Shown: piece after piece, positions 1 to 8,152 of the stretch
How positions within the stretch are numbered: position 1 is the stretch's first letter
Layout: each line of letters opens with the position of its first letter
Source: Actinomadura rudentiformis
Lineage (GTDB): Bacteria; Actinomycetota; Actinomycetes; Streptosporangiales; Streptosporangiaceae
Reading direction: 5' to 3'
Assembly: GCF_008923185.1 (NCBI RefSeq)
Contig: NZ_WBMT01000019.1
Span: 62,001-126,000 of the forward strand
Length of the DNA: 64,000 nt
Notes under the pieces: model-generated
Database searches by the model: none
What the model saw: only the letters and a program-made list of their open reading frames with translations
What the model was told of the DNA's origin: nothing
Position numbers and translations under genes: made by a program

Positions 1-2
1 CG

Positions 3-1343
3 CTCGAAGGCATGCGCGTCCGCGTCGAGAACGCGGTGGCGGTCGGCCCCTCCGGCGAAGGGGAACTGCCCGTTCTGCCCGGCGGGGGCGAGGGCGCGGG
101 CCCGCGCACCAAGCGCGGCGGCATCGTCCTGCGGCCCGGCGACGCCAATCCCGAACGGGTGATTCTCGGTGACGCGCTCGCCCCCCTGCCCGCCATGAAC
201 GTCGGCGACCGGCTGCCGGGGGCGAACGACGGCGTGCTCGACTACGGCTACGGCGACTTCAAACTGCTGCTCACCGCCGCCCCGCGCGCCGAGAGCGGCG
301 GCCTCGTGCGCGAGACCACCCGCGTGGCACGTTCCGGCGAACTGTCCGTCGCCACCGCGTCCATGGACGGCCTCAGCCCCGACACGCCCCGGGCGCGGGT
401 CGCGGCGCTGGCCGCGGACATCGTCGAGGGACTCCGCTCCCCCGACCTCGTCGCCGTGTCCGGGATCCAGGACAACAGCGGCACCAAGGACGACGACATC
501 GTGGTCGCCGACCAGACCCTCGCCGAGCTCATCGCGGCGATCAGCGCCGCGGGCGGCCCCGCGTACGACTGGCGCGCGATCTCGCCGCGCGACAACGCCG
601 ACGGCGGCGAGACCGGCGGCAACAACCGCCTGGTGTTCCTGTTCCGCACCGACCGCGGGCTGGCGTTCGTGGACCGGCCCGCGCTCAGCTCGGAGCCGGA
701 GGGCACAGAACCGGAGCAGGGCACCGGCACCGCCGCCGACAAGGGCCCGGACCTGGCCACCACCGCCACCCGGGTCGTCTCCGAGAAGGGCCGGGCCCGG
801 CTGTCGCTCAGCCCGGGCCGCATCGCACCCACGGACCCGGCGTGGAGCGGGACGCGCAAGCCGCTCGCCGCCGAGGTGACGTGGCAGGGCAGGCGCCTCA
901 TCGTCATCGCCAACCACTGGTCGCCCCGGCTCAGCGACGACCAGCCGCTGTTCGGCCGCCGGCAGCCGCCGATGCGGCCGAGCGAATGGCGGCGGGAGGC
1001 GCAGGCGCGCGTCGTGGCGCGCTTCGTCAGGTCGGTGCGCGCCGTCGACAAGAACGCCGGCGTCATCGTGGCGGGCAACCTCAACGAACGCGACTTCGCC
1101 TCCCCGCCCACGATCCTCACCCGGGACACCGGGCTGACCGACCTGCCCGCCGCGCTGCCGCCCCACGAGCGCTACACCGCGATCGTCGGCGGCAACGCGC
1201 AGGCGCTCGACCACATCCTGCTGAGCCCGTCGCTCCGGCGCGGCAAGCACGAGTTCGACATCGTGCACCGGGCCGCGGAGTTCGCCGACCGCGCGGGCGA
1301 CCATGATCCCGCCGTCGTCCGGCTGGAACTGCCGGCCAAATAG
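3..1343 (+). CDS. Endonuclease/exonuclease/phosphatase-fold protein, 5' truncated
   Basis: The C-terminal ~446 residues of a secreted-nuclease-like (ExeM/NucH type) EEP-fold protein. The frame is open through the window edge (codons for LEG precede the first ATG at 12), so the true start lies outside. Family landmarks are an NHW motif near nt 912, an LDHILLSP motif near 1210 and a GDHDPAVV motif near 1300 that supplies the conserved His. Two acidic motifs look altered: where the family has Q-E-x-x-D-N, this protein reads VSGIQDNSG (Gly at 462-464), and where it has G-D-L-N it reads GNLNE (Asn at 1077-1079). It may therefore be a catalytically weak or inactive paralogue. Family assignment is confident; activity is inferred. 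Confidence 0.85.
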   Translation, partial: LEGMRVRVENAVAVGPSGEGELPVLPGGGEGAGPRTKRGGIVLRPGDANPERVILGDALAPLPAMNVGDRLPGANDGVLDYGYGDFKLLLTAAPRAESGGLVRETTRVARSGELSVATASMDGLSPDTPRARVAALAADIVEGLRSPDLVAVSGIQDNSGTKDDDIVVADQTLAELIAAISAAGGPAYDWRAISPRDNADGGETGGNNRLVFLFRTDRGLAFVDRPALSSEPEGTEPEQGTGTAADKGPDLATTATRVVSEKGRARLSLSPGRIAPTDPAWSGTRKPLAAEVTWQGRRLIVIANHWSPRLSDDQPLFGRRQPPMRPSEWRREAQARVVARFVRSVRAVDKNAGVIVAGNLNERDFASPPTILTRDTGLTDLPAALPPHERYTAIVGGNAQALDHILLSPSLRRGKHEFDIVHRAAEFADRAGDHDPAVVRLELPAK

Positions 1344-1359
1344 CCCGCTCATCCCGAAA

Positions 1360-1380
1360 CCTGTCCCGTATTTGGGCAGG
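1360..1380 (+). terminator. Weak hairpin after the EEP gene
   Basis: CCTGTCCC and GGGCAGG can pair with one bulged T around a short loop, 17 nt after the stop codon. There is no T-tract, so this is only a possible terminator. Confidence 0.3.
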
Positions 1381-1484
1381 ACCCATAGATCGGCACGGAA
1401 CCGCACCGAAAGGCGCCGGTGTTTCCTTCCCGCGACCCCGGGCACCGCCCGGGCGTCAGTCAGCACCTTGGAAGGAGACGCCTC

Positions 1485-1673
1485 ATGGCGTACCGATTTC
1501 GCGGCCGGGGCATCGGCCTGATCGGCCTGATCTACATCATCATCGGCATCTTCGTGGCATGGGACCGCGGCTACATATACCCCGACCTCCTGCGCCGCGT
1601 GCTCAGCGCGTTGCTGGCCATAATCCTGTGGTTCCTCATCCTGCTGGGCGTCGACCTGCACATCCGCGCGTGA
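1485..1673 (+). CDS. Small membrane protein, 62 aa
   Basis: An unrecognised 62-residue protein. The ATG at 1485 is chosen because GGAAGGAGA lies about 6 nt upstream; the longer open frame from 1419 has no ribosome-binding site and non-membrane sequence. A short basic N-terminus (YRFRGRG) is followed by two hydrophobic segments, residues ~9-25 (GIGLIGLIYIIIGIFVAW) and ~38-58 (LSALLAIILWFLILLGV), separated by a Tyr/Pro/Arg-containing loop. It resembles the small two-helix inner-membrane proteins common in actinomycetes. It lies 57 nt upstream of the Cys-rich mini-gene, so the two may be cotranscribed. Function unknown. Confidence 0.75.
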   Translation: MAYRFRGRGIGLIGLIYIIIGIFVAWDRGYIYPDLLRRVLSALLAIILWFLILLGVDLHIRA

Positions 1674-1730
1674 GCGTAACGTCGCGTGACAGCCATAGTC
1701 CTGACGTCGACCCGGAGGTACGTTCCGTCC

Positions 1731-1811
1731 ATGGCAAAAGGTGGATGCAGTTGTGGACACGGCGGTGGTTGCACTTGCCCCAAGGGCTGCTCCTGCGGCT
1801 GCAACGGCTGA
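1731..1811 (+). CDS. 26-aa Cys-rich metallothionein-like peptide
   Basis: A 26-residue frame with seven cysteines (residues 6, 8, 14, 16, 20, 22, 24), one His (10) and otherwise mainly Gly, Ser, Lys and Thr. The cysteines form CxC pairs ending in a CSCGC cluster, the arrangement expected of a metallothionein or other soft-metal-binding peptide. The ATG is preceded by GGAGGT at 1714-1719, 11 nt away, and the stop ends 3 nt before the end of the convergent gene. It is too short for standard gene callers. The Cys spacing and ribosome-binding site argue that it is real; metal binding (Cu, Zn or Cd) is inference. I do not recognise an exact family. Confidence 0.7.
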   Translation: MAKGGCSCGHGGGCTCPKGCSCGCNG

Positions 1812-1814
1812 CGG

Positions 1815-2768
1815 CTACCGCTCGGTGAAGACGTCCGGATAGGCGAAGAGCCCGGGCGAGCCGCCCGTATGCCAGAACACGACGGTCTCGTCCGGGCCCA
1901 TCTCCCCAGAGCGCACCATGCCAACGAGCGCCGCAGCCGCCTTCCCCGAATAGACCGGGTCCAGCAGCACGCCTTCGGTGCGGGCGAACAGCCGTACCGC
2001 CTCGATCATCTCCGGGGTGGGCATCCCGTACCCGGGGCCGAGCCAGTCGTCCCGCACATGGCGCCCACCCGTGCGCGGGACGACACCCACGAGTCCCGAC
2101 GTCTCGCCGACCAGCTTGTCCAACTCGGCCTCCGTCTCGGCCTCCGGCCGGTAGACGCAGATCACCTCACCGACGGTCTCGAGCCCGGCCTGCTCCAACC
2201 CCACCAGCAGGCCCGCGGCCGTGCCGGTGGTGCTGGTGGCGACCACGATCCGATCGGCATCGCGCATCTGCTCGGCGAGCTCCAGCGCCGCGTTCACATA
2301 CCCCAGGGCGCCGACCGCGTTGGAGCCGCCGGTCGGGATGACGTACGCCGGTCCGATCTCCTCCAGCGCCGCCGCCGTCTCGTCCAGACCGTCGACGAAA
2401 CGCACCCGCGCACCGAACAGCCCGTCGAGGAGCACGTTGCCGGACGTCTCGTAGAACGTGTCCGTCCTCGGCACCAGGCGGCTCAGCAACAGCTCGCATC
2501 GCAACCCCAGCCGCGCGCAGGCGGCGGCCGTCTGCCGGGCGTGATTGGACTGCACCGCGCCGAACGTGACGACGGTCGTGTGCCCCTCCGCCAGCGCCTG
2601 CCCGAGCAGGTACTCCAGCTTGCGCGTCTTGTTCCCGCCGATCGCCAGACCGGTGCAGTCGTCGCGCTTGATCCAGATCTGCGGGCCGCCGAGCGCCGCG
2701 GTCAGCCGCGGCGCGTGCTCCAGCGGCGTCGGCCAGTGCCCGAGGACGGTACGGGGATGATCGATCAT
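1815..2768 (-). CDS. PLP-dependent D-cysteine desulfhydrase / ACC deaminase family protein
   Basis: A 317-residue fold-type II PLP enzyme. WIKRDDCTG and the IGGNKTRKLEYLL motif carry the expected PLP lysine, followed by QSNHARQTAA and a Gly-rich phosphate loop (STTGTAAGLLVG). Length and motifs match D-cysteine desulfhydrase and 1-aminocyclopropane-1-carboxylate deaminase; the sequence does not decide between them, and desulfhydration of D-amino acids is the likelier role in an actinomycete. I use ATG 2768 because it forms an ATGA overlap with the stop of the upstream gene (2765-2767), which suggests translational coupling; a GTG at 2786 is an in-frame alternative. It converges on the metallothionein-like gene. 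Confidence 0.88.
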   Translation of the reverse strand: MIDHPRTVLGHWPTPLEHAPRLTAALGGPQIWIKRDDCTGLAIGGNKTRKLEYLLGQALAEGHTTVVTFGAVQSNHARQTAAACARLGLRCELLLSRLVPRTDTFYETSGNVLLDGLFGARVRFVDGLDETAAALEEIGPAYVIPTGGSNAVGALGYVNAALELAEQMRDADRIVVATSTTGTAAGLLVGLEQAGLETVGEVICVYRPEAETEAELDKLVGETSGLVGVVPRTGGRHVRDDWLGPGYGMPTPEMIEAVRLFARTEGVLLDPVYSGKAAAALVGMVRSGEMGPDETVVFWHTGGSPGLFAYPDVFTER

Positions 2769-5700
2769 GGGGCCATTGTGCGCCACAACGTCGGCGTCTC
2801 ACCACGATGGTCGGCCGTGACCCCCACCGCGACCAGCTCGGATCCGAGCCCGGTCATCCCGGTGAGCCGCTGGTCGCCCGGCCCGTCCAGACCCGTGCCC
2901 TGCGCCAGCGTCTTCTGCCAGGCCGTCCCGTCCGGAGATGTCCACAACGCGACGTTCCGGTTGCCCGGCGCACCGGAGACACCCGCCAGCACGAACCCCT
3001 TCGCGGTGGCGGTGAGCGCCGTCAGCGTCGTGGCCCCCTGCGGAATCGCCAGGCGCCACGTACGCCCGCCGTCGGCCGATTCGCCGACGAAACCCTGCCC
3101 GGCCGTACCACCGGACCCCATCGCGACCAGCCGGTCACCACGGACGGCCACCTGCGCCAGCACGCCCGCCGTCAGACCGGACGGCAGCGAGGGCGCCGGG
3201 GCGGCGGTCCATTTCACCCCGTCGGTCGAGGTCCAGGCGGCGGGCCGGCTGCCCCCGGCGCTCTGGCGGCCGCCCACGGCCACATAGCCCGTGGACGTGG
3301 CCACCACGTCCCGCATCCACGTTCCCTTGTCCAGGTTGGCGGAACGCGTCCATTTCTTGAGATCAGTGGACCGCCAGGTCCGTGCGGCGCCTCCCGCCAC
3401 GCCGACCACCACGTACCCCTTGGCACCCGAGACGACGCCCCCGAGCGCGCCCTCTCCGGTCACGGTCACCGGTGCCCAGGCCTTGCCGTCCGGCGAGGCC
3501 ACGGCCAGCGCCTTCTCCCGGTCGGTGCGGCCGATCGCGACCCAGCCCTTGGGGCCGTACGCGACGTCGGTCAACCGCCCCTTGCCGATTCCCGACCGCG
3601 TCCACCCGCCCCCGGACCACACCGTGGCCTCACGGTTGGAGCTGCCAACGGCGACCATGCCGCTGCCCGCCGCGATGGCCGCCACCGAACGTTCCGGCTG
3701 TACGACATCCGGCACCTTCTTCAGGTCAACGGCCTGCCCGGAGACCGCCAGGTAGGGATCCTCGTCCCGCCGCCCCACGACGACGGGAACACCGCCCTCC
3801 CCGACGGAGATCCCGTTCACGGTCCCCTGCGTCTCACCCGCCGCCTGCCACGCCTTGCCGTCCTTGCTCCGGAACAACCGCGCACCGGCAAGCGCGGCCA
3901 ACCCCGCCCCGGACCCCCCAAGCCGGACAATGCGACCGTTGACCCGTCCGTAGGGAGACCACGTCGTCCCATCTGCCGATCCGAAGACGACACTGAAGCG
4001 CTCGGTCTTGCGCCGCTTCTTGGGCCCGGTGATCCGCTTGCCGTCCCGGTAGACAAAGAACGCGCCCGGTCCGCCCACCAGCCCCCACGCGTTCCCAAAG
4101 GAGCCCTCGCCCTGCCGGATGGTGACCGGCGCCCACGTACGGCCGCCGTCGGCCGACCGCCAGTACCCCTGCGTCTGCACGGTCGTGGCGACCTTGCGCT
4201 TCTTCTTTTTCCTGGTGACCTTCTTGCTGGACGTGCCGTGCGCGACGGCGACGCCGCCCACCGAGGCCACCCGATCGAAGGCCGCACCAACCTGATCGTT
4301 CCGCTCCCAGCTCCGCCCGTCGGCCGAGGTCCAGACGACCGCGCGCCCACCCGCTTTGCCCACGGCCACAAACCCCGAAGCCGTCCTGGCAAGCCCATCG
4401 ACCTGCTCAAGCGGAGCTGCCTGCCGCGTCCAAGTCTGCGCGTCCGTGCTGGTCCACACCACGCCCCGCCCGAGCGCGACCCAGGCGCCCTGCCCGCCCG
4501 CGACAAGCCGCGGCCGATCCCCCAGCGTGGGCTCAGTCCCATCCGCACTCCGCACCCGGGCAAGCCGCCAGGTGCGCCCCGCATCCCCAGACACAAGGAA
4601 CTCGGCCCGAGAGGCGCTCTCCTCCCCCTCCGTACCAACCGCCACAACGGTCGCCCCTACGGAAGCCACAGCGGCGACTTCCTGCACCAACCCGTCCGGC
4701 CTCGCGTGGTTGGCCACAAAGACCTGATCGGCCGGCTCCGCCCCAGGCGTCGCCGAGGCCTGCCCCTCGCCCTCCCCCTTACTGAGCGTGTAGACACCCC
4801 CGCCCGCAACGACCACGACCACAGCGGCCATGGCCACCGCCCGCAACAACCCACCCCGCCGCCGACGAGCGCCCGCATTACCGACGCCCTCCTCCACCGA
4901 CGCCGTCTCCAACGTTGCGGCAGCCTCGGCCACAGCCTCAGAGGCAACCTCAGACTCGAAATCGACTGCAGCTCCATTGGCGGACGCGACAGGCTCACCT
5001 GCGGCCGCAGGCGCTGGTGTGGCGGCCCCCGCAGACTCGACAACCGGCTCGGCCTCAGCGGCAGGCCCCGAGGTAGCAGCAGGCTCTGCGGCTGTACCAG
5101 CTCCATTGGCGGCAGCAGCCTCCGAAATGGCCACAGACTTTGACGCTCCCGCACCCACCACTACGGCGGCAGACGCGGACGCGGCGTCGGACCCCGAGAC
5201 GGCAGCCGCAGACACATCCACAGGCTCAACCACGGCCGCAGACGCAGCTGTGGCAGCAGCCGCAGACGCGACGACAGACTCGGGCCCAGCGGCAGCCTTG
5301 GAGGCGGCGACAGTCTCCGACGCGGCGGCAGGCTCTGCAGCAGAGGTAGCACCTTGGGTGGCAGCAGGTGCGGCTGCGGACGCGACAGGCTCAGCTGCAA
5401 CAGGCGCTGGTGTAGCCGCAGATGCGACAACGGGCTCGGAGGCAGCGGCAGGCTCGGACGTGGGCGCTTCTACGGCTACTCCGGCAGCCGCAAACGCGAT
5501 AGCGGGCTCAGGCTTGGCGGTGGCAGGTACGGAAACCGTCTCGGGCTCAGGGGTGGCCGCTTCCACGGCCGCGGGCTCGGCGCGCTTGGGCGTGGGGGGC
5601 TCTGAGGTGGCGGCAGGGGCGGGTTTGAGGGCGGGCTCGGGTGTGAGCCTTGGCGCGGTGGGCTTGGGCTTGGATTTGGGCTTGGCGGCGCGCGACTTGG

Positions 5701-5881
5701 ATTTGCGGGGCGGTTTGCGGAGCTTGGTGGGGCCGGAGTCGCCTGACCAAGCCAGGTCGGCTGTGCGCCAGGCCTCGTATGCGTGCTGCCAGGGTGAGCC
5801 GTCGCCTGTCACCCGGTGGGGGTCGGTCGTCAGCCGCCGCCGGATCTCCCGGGACGTGCCCGAAAGGTCGCTCGCCGTCAC
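2765..5881 (-). CDS. Large membrane-anchored Asp-box (sialidase-like) propeller protein
   Basis: About 1038 residues. The GTG at 5881 has a GAAGGAG site 5 nt upstream; in-frame starts up to 5947 lack one. Order of parts: a short basic N-terminal segment including WQHAYEAWRTADLAW (residues ~30-45); a Lys/Pro stretch; about 290 residues of low-complexity Ala/Pro/Glu/Val/Ser linker (nt ~4900-5700); one transmembrane helix at ~nt 4790-4850 (VAMAAVVVVVAGGGVYTL); then a long exterior domain of repeated blades with Asp-box signatures such as SGDAGRTWRL, STDAQTWTRQ, SADGGRTWAP and SPDGTAWQK. Such BNR blades form beta-propellers; no catalytic sialidase residues are evident. Likely an exported, membrane-tethered binding or scaffolding protein; function unknown. 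Confidence 0.75.
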   Translation of the reverse strand: MTASDLSGTSREIRRRLTTDPHRVTGDGSPWQHAYEAWRTADLAWSGDSGPTKLRKPPRKSKSRAAKPKSKPKPTAPRLTPEPALKPAPAATSEPPTPKRAEPAAVEAATPEPETVSVPATAKPEPAIAFAAAGVAVEAPTSEPAAASEPVVASAATPAPVAAEPVASAAAPAATQGATSAAEPAAASETVAASKAAAGPESVVASAAAATAASAAVVEPVDVSAAAVSGSDAASASAAVVVGAGASKSVAISEAAAANGAGTAAEPAATSGPAAEAEPVVESAGAATPAPAAAGEPVASANGAAVDFESEVASEAVAEAAATLETASVEEGVGNAGARRRRGGLLRAVAMAAVVVVVAGGGVYTLSKGEGEGQASATPGAEPADQVFVANHARPDGLVQEVAAVASVGATVVAVGTEGEESASRAEFLVSGDAGRTWRLARVRSADGTEPTLGDRPRLVAGGQGAWVALGRGVVWTSTDAQTWTRQAAPLEQVDGLARTASGFVAVGKAGGRAVVWTSADGRSWERNDQVGAAFDRVASVGGVAVAHGTSSKKVTRKKKKRKVATTVQTQGYWRSADGGRTWAPVTIRQGEGSFGNAWGLVGGPGAFFVYRDGKRITGPKKRRKTERFSVVFGSADGTTWSPYGRVNGRIVRLGGSGAGLAALAGARLFRSKDGKAWQAAGETQGTVNGISVGEGGVPVVVGRRDEDPYLAVSGQAVDLKKVPDVVQPERSVAAIAAGSGMVAVGSSNREATVWSGGGWTRSGIGKGRLTDVAYGPKGWVAIGRTDREKALAVASPDGKAWAPVTVTGEGALGGVVSGAKGYVVVGVAGGAARTWRSTDLKKWTRSANLDKGTWMRDVVATSTGYVAVGGRQSAGGSRPAAWTSTDGVKWTAAPAPSLPSGLTAGVLAQVAVRGDRLVAMGSGGTAGQGFVGESADGGRTWRLAIPQGATTLTALTATAKGFVLAGVSGAPGNRNVALWTSPDGTAWQKTLAQGTGLDGPGDQRLTGMTGLGSELVAVGVTADHRGETPTLWRTMAP

Positions 5882-5993
5882 TCGCGCTCCTTCGCCTTTG
5901 CGATGACTCACCATCAAACCGCGCCACATCCGTCTTCGGGCGCACATCGGTCTGATCGGCAGCCGATCAGGCTGCGGGAGCGTTCATATCACC

Positions 5994-6548
5994 TCATGAA
6001 CGTCCATGGCGGTGGAGATGATCTTTTGCCTCGATGTGTCCTTTGTAGGCGAGGCCCCGGACGTGGATGACGGGGGCGGCGGGGGAGGCCGGTTCCCGAA
6101 GTTCGGTGGAGATGCCGATGCCGGAGATCTCCACGCGGGCGCCGGGCGGGACGATGATCTCGATGCTGGACTTGTAGGCGATCACGTGGATGGTGGTCAG
6201 GCTGCACATGTCCGCGTCGCGCAGGTCCAGGAGGCAGCCGCCCTTGTAGGCGATCGCCGTGTACTGGTCGGGGACGCGCCATCGGCCGGCACGCCTCATG
6301 CTGCTCTTGTAGGCCAGCTGGAAGCGTCCGCCGATGCGCGGCGCGGCGGCCTTCTCCGGGATCGGCCAGGCAGGCAGGTCGGTGGCCAGCCGGTCCAGCT
6401 CACCGTGGGTGCGCGCCGACAGGACCAGGTCGATGCGCTCGTCCAGCTCCACCTCGGTGAGCCTGCCTTCGGCGTACGCGGTGTGCAGCCGGACGAGCAC
6501 CTCGTCCCTGTCCTGGTCCGAGGCGCGCAGGGCGGGGTCGAGACCCAT
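5994..6548 (-). CDS. DUF1707 (SHOCT-like) domain protein
   Basis: A 184-residue protein. The ATG at 6548 follows GGAGGGACGC, a good ribosome-binding site, so the 11 extra residues upstream are excluded. The N-terminal domain (residues ~5-60) has the DUF1707 pattern: LRASDQDRDEVLVRLHTAYAEGRLT followed by ELDERIDLVLSARTHGEL. The C-terminal half (residues ~75-180) contains four AYKS/AYKG repeats (LAYKSSM, IAYKGGC, IAYKSSI, LAYKGHI) within short beta-strands, as in DUF1707 proteins with a C-terminal beta-helix-like domain. There is no membrane segment. Role unknown; the family is abundant in actinobacteria. Confidence 0.85.
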   Translation of the reverse strand: MGLDPALRASDQDRDEVLVRLHTAYAEGRLTEVELDERIDLVLSARTHGELDRLATDLPAWPIPEKAAAPRIGGRFQLAYKSSMRRAGRWRVPDQYTAIAYKGGCLLDLRDADMCSLTTIHVIAYKSSIEIIVPPGARVEISGIGISTELREPASPAAPVIHVRGLAYKGHIEAKDHLHRHGRS

Positions 6549-6733
6549 GCGTCCCTCCTTTGTCCGCCTCCGAGCCTGCACCCTGCCGCCAGGGGAAGGT
6601 CAAGGCGTGAACGAGATGTATCTTAACCCGCCCTTCCTCGCCATTCGAGAGAAAAGGCACATCTCGGCCACCGGGCCGACTCGCCATTCGCACCTACCGC
6701 CCTGACCAGGTCTTTTCCTCTAGATTCGACCCC

Positions 6734-7321
6734 GTGAGCAGCACCGTCGGCCACCCGCACGGCCCGTACACGCTCTATGACCTGGACGCCATGCCGGAGG
6801 ACGGCAGGCGGTACGAGCTCGCCGACGGCTGGCTCACCGAGCTGCCCGGCGACTTCTGGCACGACCATGCCGCCGAGCGGCTCAAGGAGATCCTCAAGGA
6901 GGCGGCCCGGCACGCGGACGCGGACATGCACGTCGCGGGCATCCCGCAGGACGTCACCACGCCCGCCGGGGTGCGCAAGCCCGATGTCTTCGTGGTCAGC
7001 CGGGACGTGGCGCGGAACGCGCTGGAGAGCCGCACCCGCCGCACCTACTACGGGCCGGACCTGCTGCTGGTCGGCGAGGTCGTCTCGCCCCGTACGGGCA
7101 GCGAGGTGAACGACCGGGTGACCAAGGTGAACGAGTACGCGGCGGTCGGCATCCCGCACTACTGGCTCGTCGACCTGGAGCCGCGCCCCAGGCTGACGCT
7201 TCTGGAGCTCACCGAGTCCGGCTACCGCATGGTCCGCAAAGTCAAGGCAGGCGAGTCGTTCTCCACCGAGGCGCCGTTTCCGGTCGGCTTCGATCCGGCC
7301 CGGCTCTCCGAGATGGAATGA
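6734..7321 (+). CDS. Uma2 family (DUF820) putative endonuclease
   Basis: A 195-residue protein starting at GTG 6734. The PD-(D/E)XK-like core shows as RYELADGWL, RKPDVFVV, LLVGEVVSP and VNEYAAVGIPHYWLVDLE, which are typical of Uma2/DUF820 proteins. The family is widespread in actinobacteria and cyanobacteria and is often called restriction endonuclease-like, with no well-defined role. Its last 100 nt overlap the 3' end of the convergent membrane-protein gene. Confidence 0.85.
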   Translation: MSSTVGHPHGPYTLYDLDAMPEDGRRYELADGWLTELPGDFWHDHAAERLKEILKEAARHADADMHVAGIPQDVTTPAGVRKPDVFVVSRDVARNALESRTRRTYYGPDLLLVGEVVSPRTGSEVNDRVTKVNEYAAVGIPHYWLVDLEPRPRLTLLELTESGYRMVRKVKAGESFSTEAPFPVGFDPARLSEME

Positions 7322-7812
7322 GTCCCGCGCGTACGGCGCAGCAGATAGTGCACGGTCACGATCGCCAGCAGCGGCCCCCAGGCGAGGAACGGCGCGTAGC
7401 ACAGGACCATCACCCAAGCCGCGACACCCTGCGGCGCACCGGCCTCGTCCCGGGTGTCGTACCATCCCAGCGCTCCCGCGAACCCGACGAACGTGACCGC
7501 GACGGCGCCGAGCGATGCGACACTGGCCGCGAAGAGCGTCGGCACGTTCCGGCCGCCGGCGAACGGGATCCAGCGCGGGAACACCTCACCCCACGGCCGC
7601 ACCAGCCCGAGCGCGAGGAACGCGAAGAACCCGATGAGGAGGCTGAACGTGAGGACGGACGGTGTCAACCTCCATGACGGCCCGTCCGCGAGCTCCCCGC
7701 TGAACCCAAGCGGCACGCCGAGACCCATGGCGATCAACCAGAGTCCGAACGGCAGCACGGTCAGCGGTACGAGACGGGCCGCCACGTTGGCCCAGCGAGG
7801 AACGGCGTCCAT
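7222..7812 (-). CDS. Multi-pass membrane protein, unknown
   Basis: About 196 residues from ATG 7812 (weak AGGAC site upstream; the frame stays open to 7917 with less membrane-like sequence). Four hydrophobic segments are visible: ~17-34 (LVPLTVLPFGLWLIAMGL), ~52-72 (VLTFSLLIGFFAFLALGLV), ~90-115 (FAASVASLGAVAVTFVGFAG) and ~128-155 (VAAWVMVLCYAPFLAWGPLL), followed by a basic cytoplasmic tail. It resembles uncharacterised actinobacterial integral membrane proteins. The tail overlaps the Uma2 gene by 100 nt, so the stop-proximal ~33 codons are antisense to Uma2. Confidence 0.7.
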   Translation of the reverse strand: MDAVPRWANVAARLVPLTVLPFGLWLIAMGLGVPLGFSGELADGPSWRLTPSVLTFSLLIGFFAFLALGLVRPWGEVFPRWIPFAGGRNVPTLFAASVASLGAVAVTFVGFAGALGWYDTRDEAGAPQGVAAWVMVLCYAPFLAWGPLLAIVTVHYLLRRTRGTHSISESRAGSKPTGNGASVENDSPALTLRTMR

Positions 7813-8152
7813 GGTCTTTGTCCTGTCCACACCGCCATGCTCGCGCCGGGCCCGCGCCGCCACTTCCCGCGCGGGTATCTCCCGGCTCCCCCGGACGGGT
7901 GAAGCCGGCCCCGGCATGTGAAGCCGGCCACTGGCCAGGTCCTTGCAGGTCGGCGGGATGCGGAATGCGGATCTTCGGGCAGCTCCAGCCCGGGGTCTGC
8001 TTGGACAACCAGAAGGGTGTGCTCGCCAGAGACGGTGGGCAGGAACCGTGCCATGAGGGTCTTGGAGCCCGTCATGGACCTGAAGGCTCCCGGCTCGGTC
8101 GAGTACGTCGTCATGCTGTGCCTGGCCGGCTCCTGACGGTGGCGATCACGTC
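7813..8152. other. Region without a convincing gene
   Basis: Between the membrane-protein gene and the CPBP protease there are open frames on both strands (for example minus 7761-8114, whose first ~60 codons read like real protein, MTTYSTEPGAFRSMTGSKTL onward), but none has a recognisable domain, and the minus frame runs out of phase into the neighbouring gene. It could be the remnant of a gene decayed at its 3' end. No clear promoter or hairpin was found. Confidence 0.3.

Noticed and set aside
4830..5906. Ala/Thr/Asp/Ser-rich plus-strand frame of 358 codons
   Set aside because: Antisense of the repetitive Ala/Glu/Pro linker in the propeller gene; repetitive coding DNA leaves several frames open.
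7761..8114. Minus-strand frame beginning MTTYSTEPGAFRSMTGSK
   Set aside because: The start looks protein-like, but no family is recognised, the 3' half is out of phase with the neighbouring gene and there is no ribosome-binding site; left as an unresolved region.
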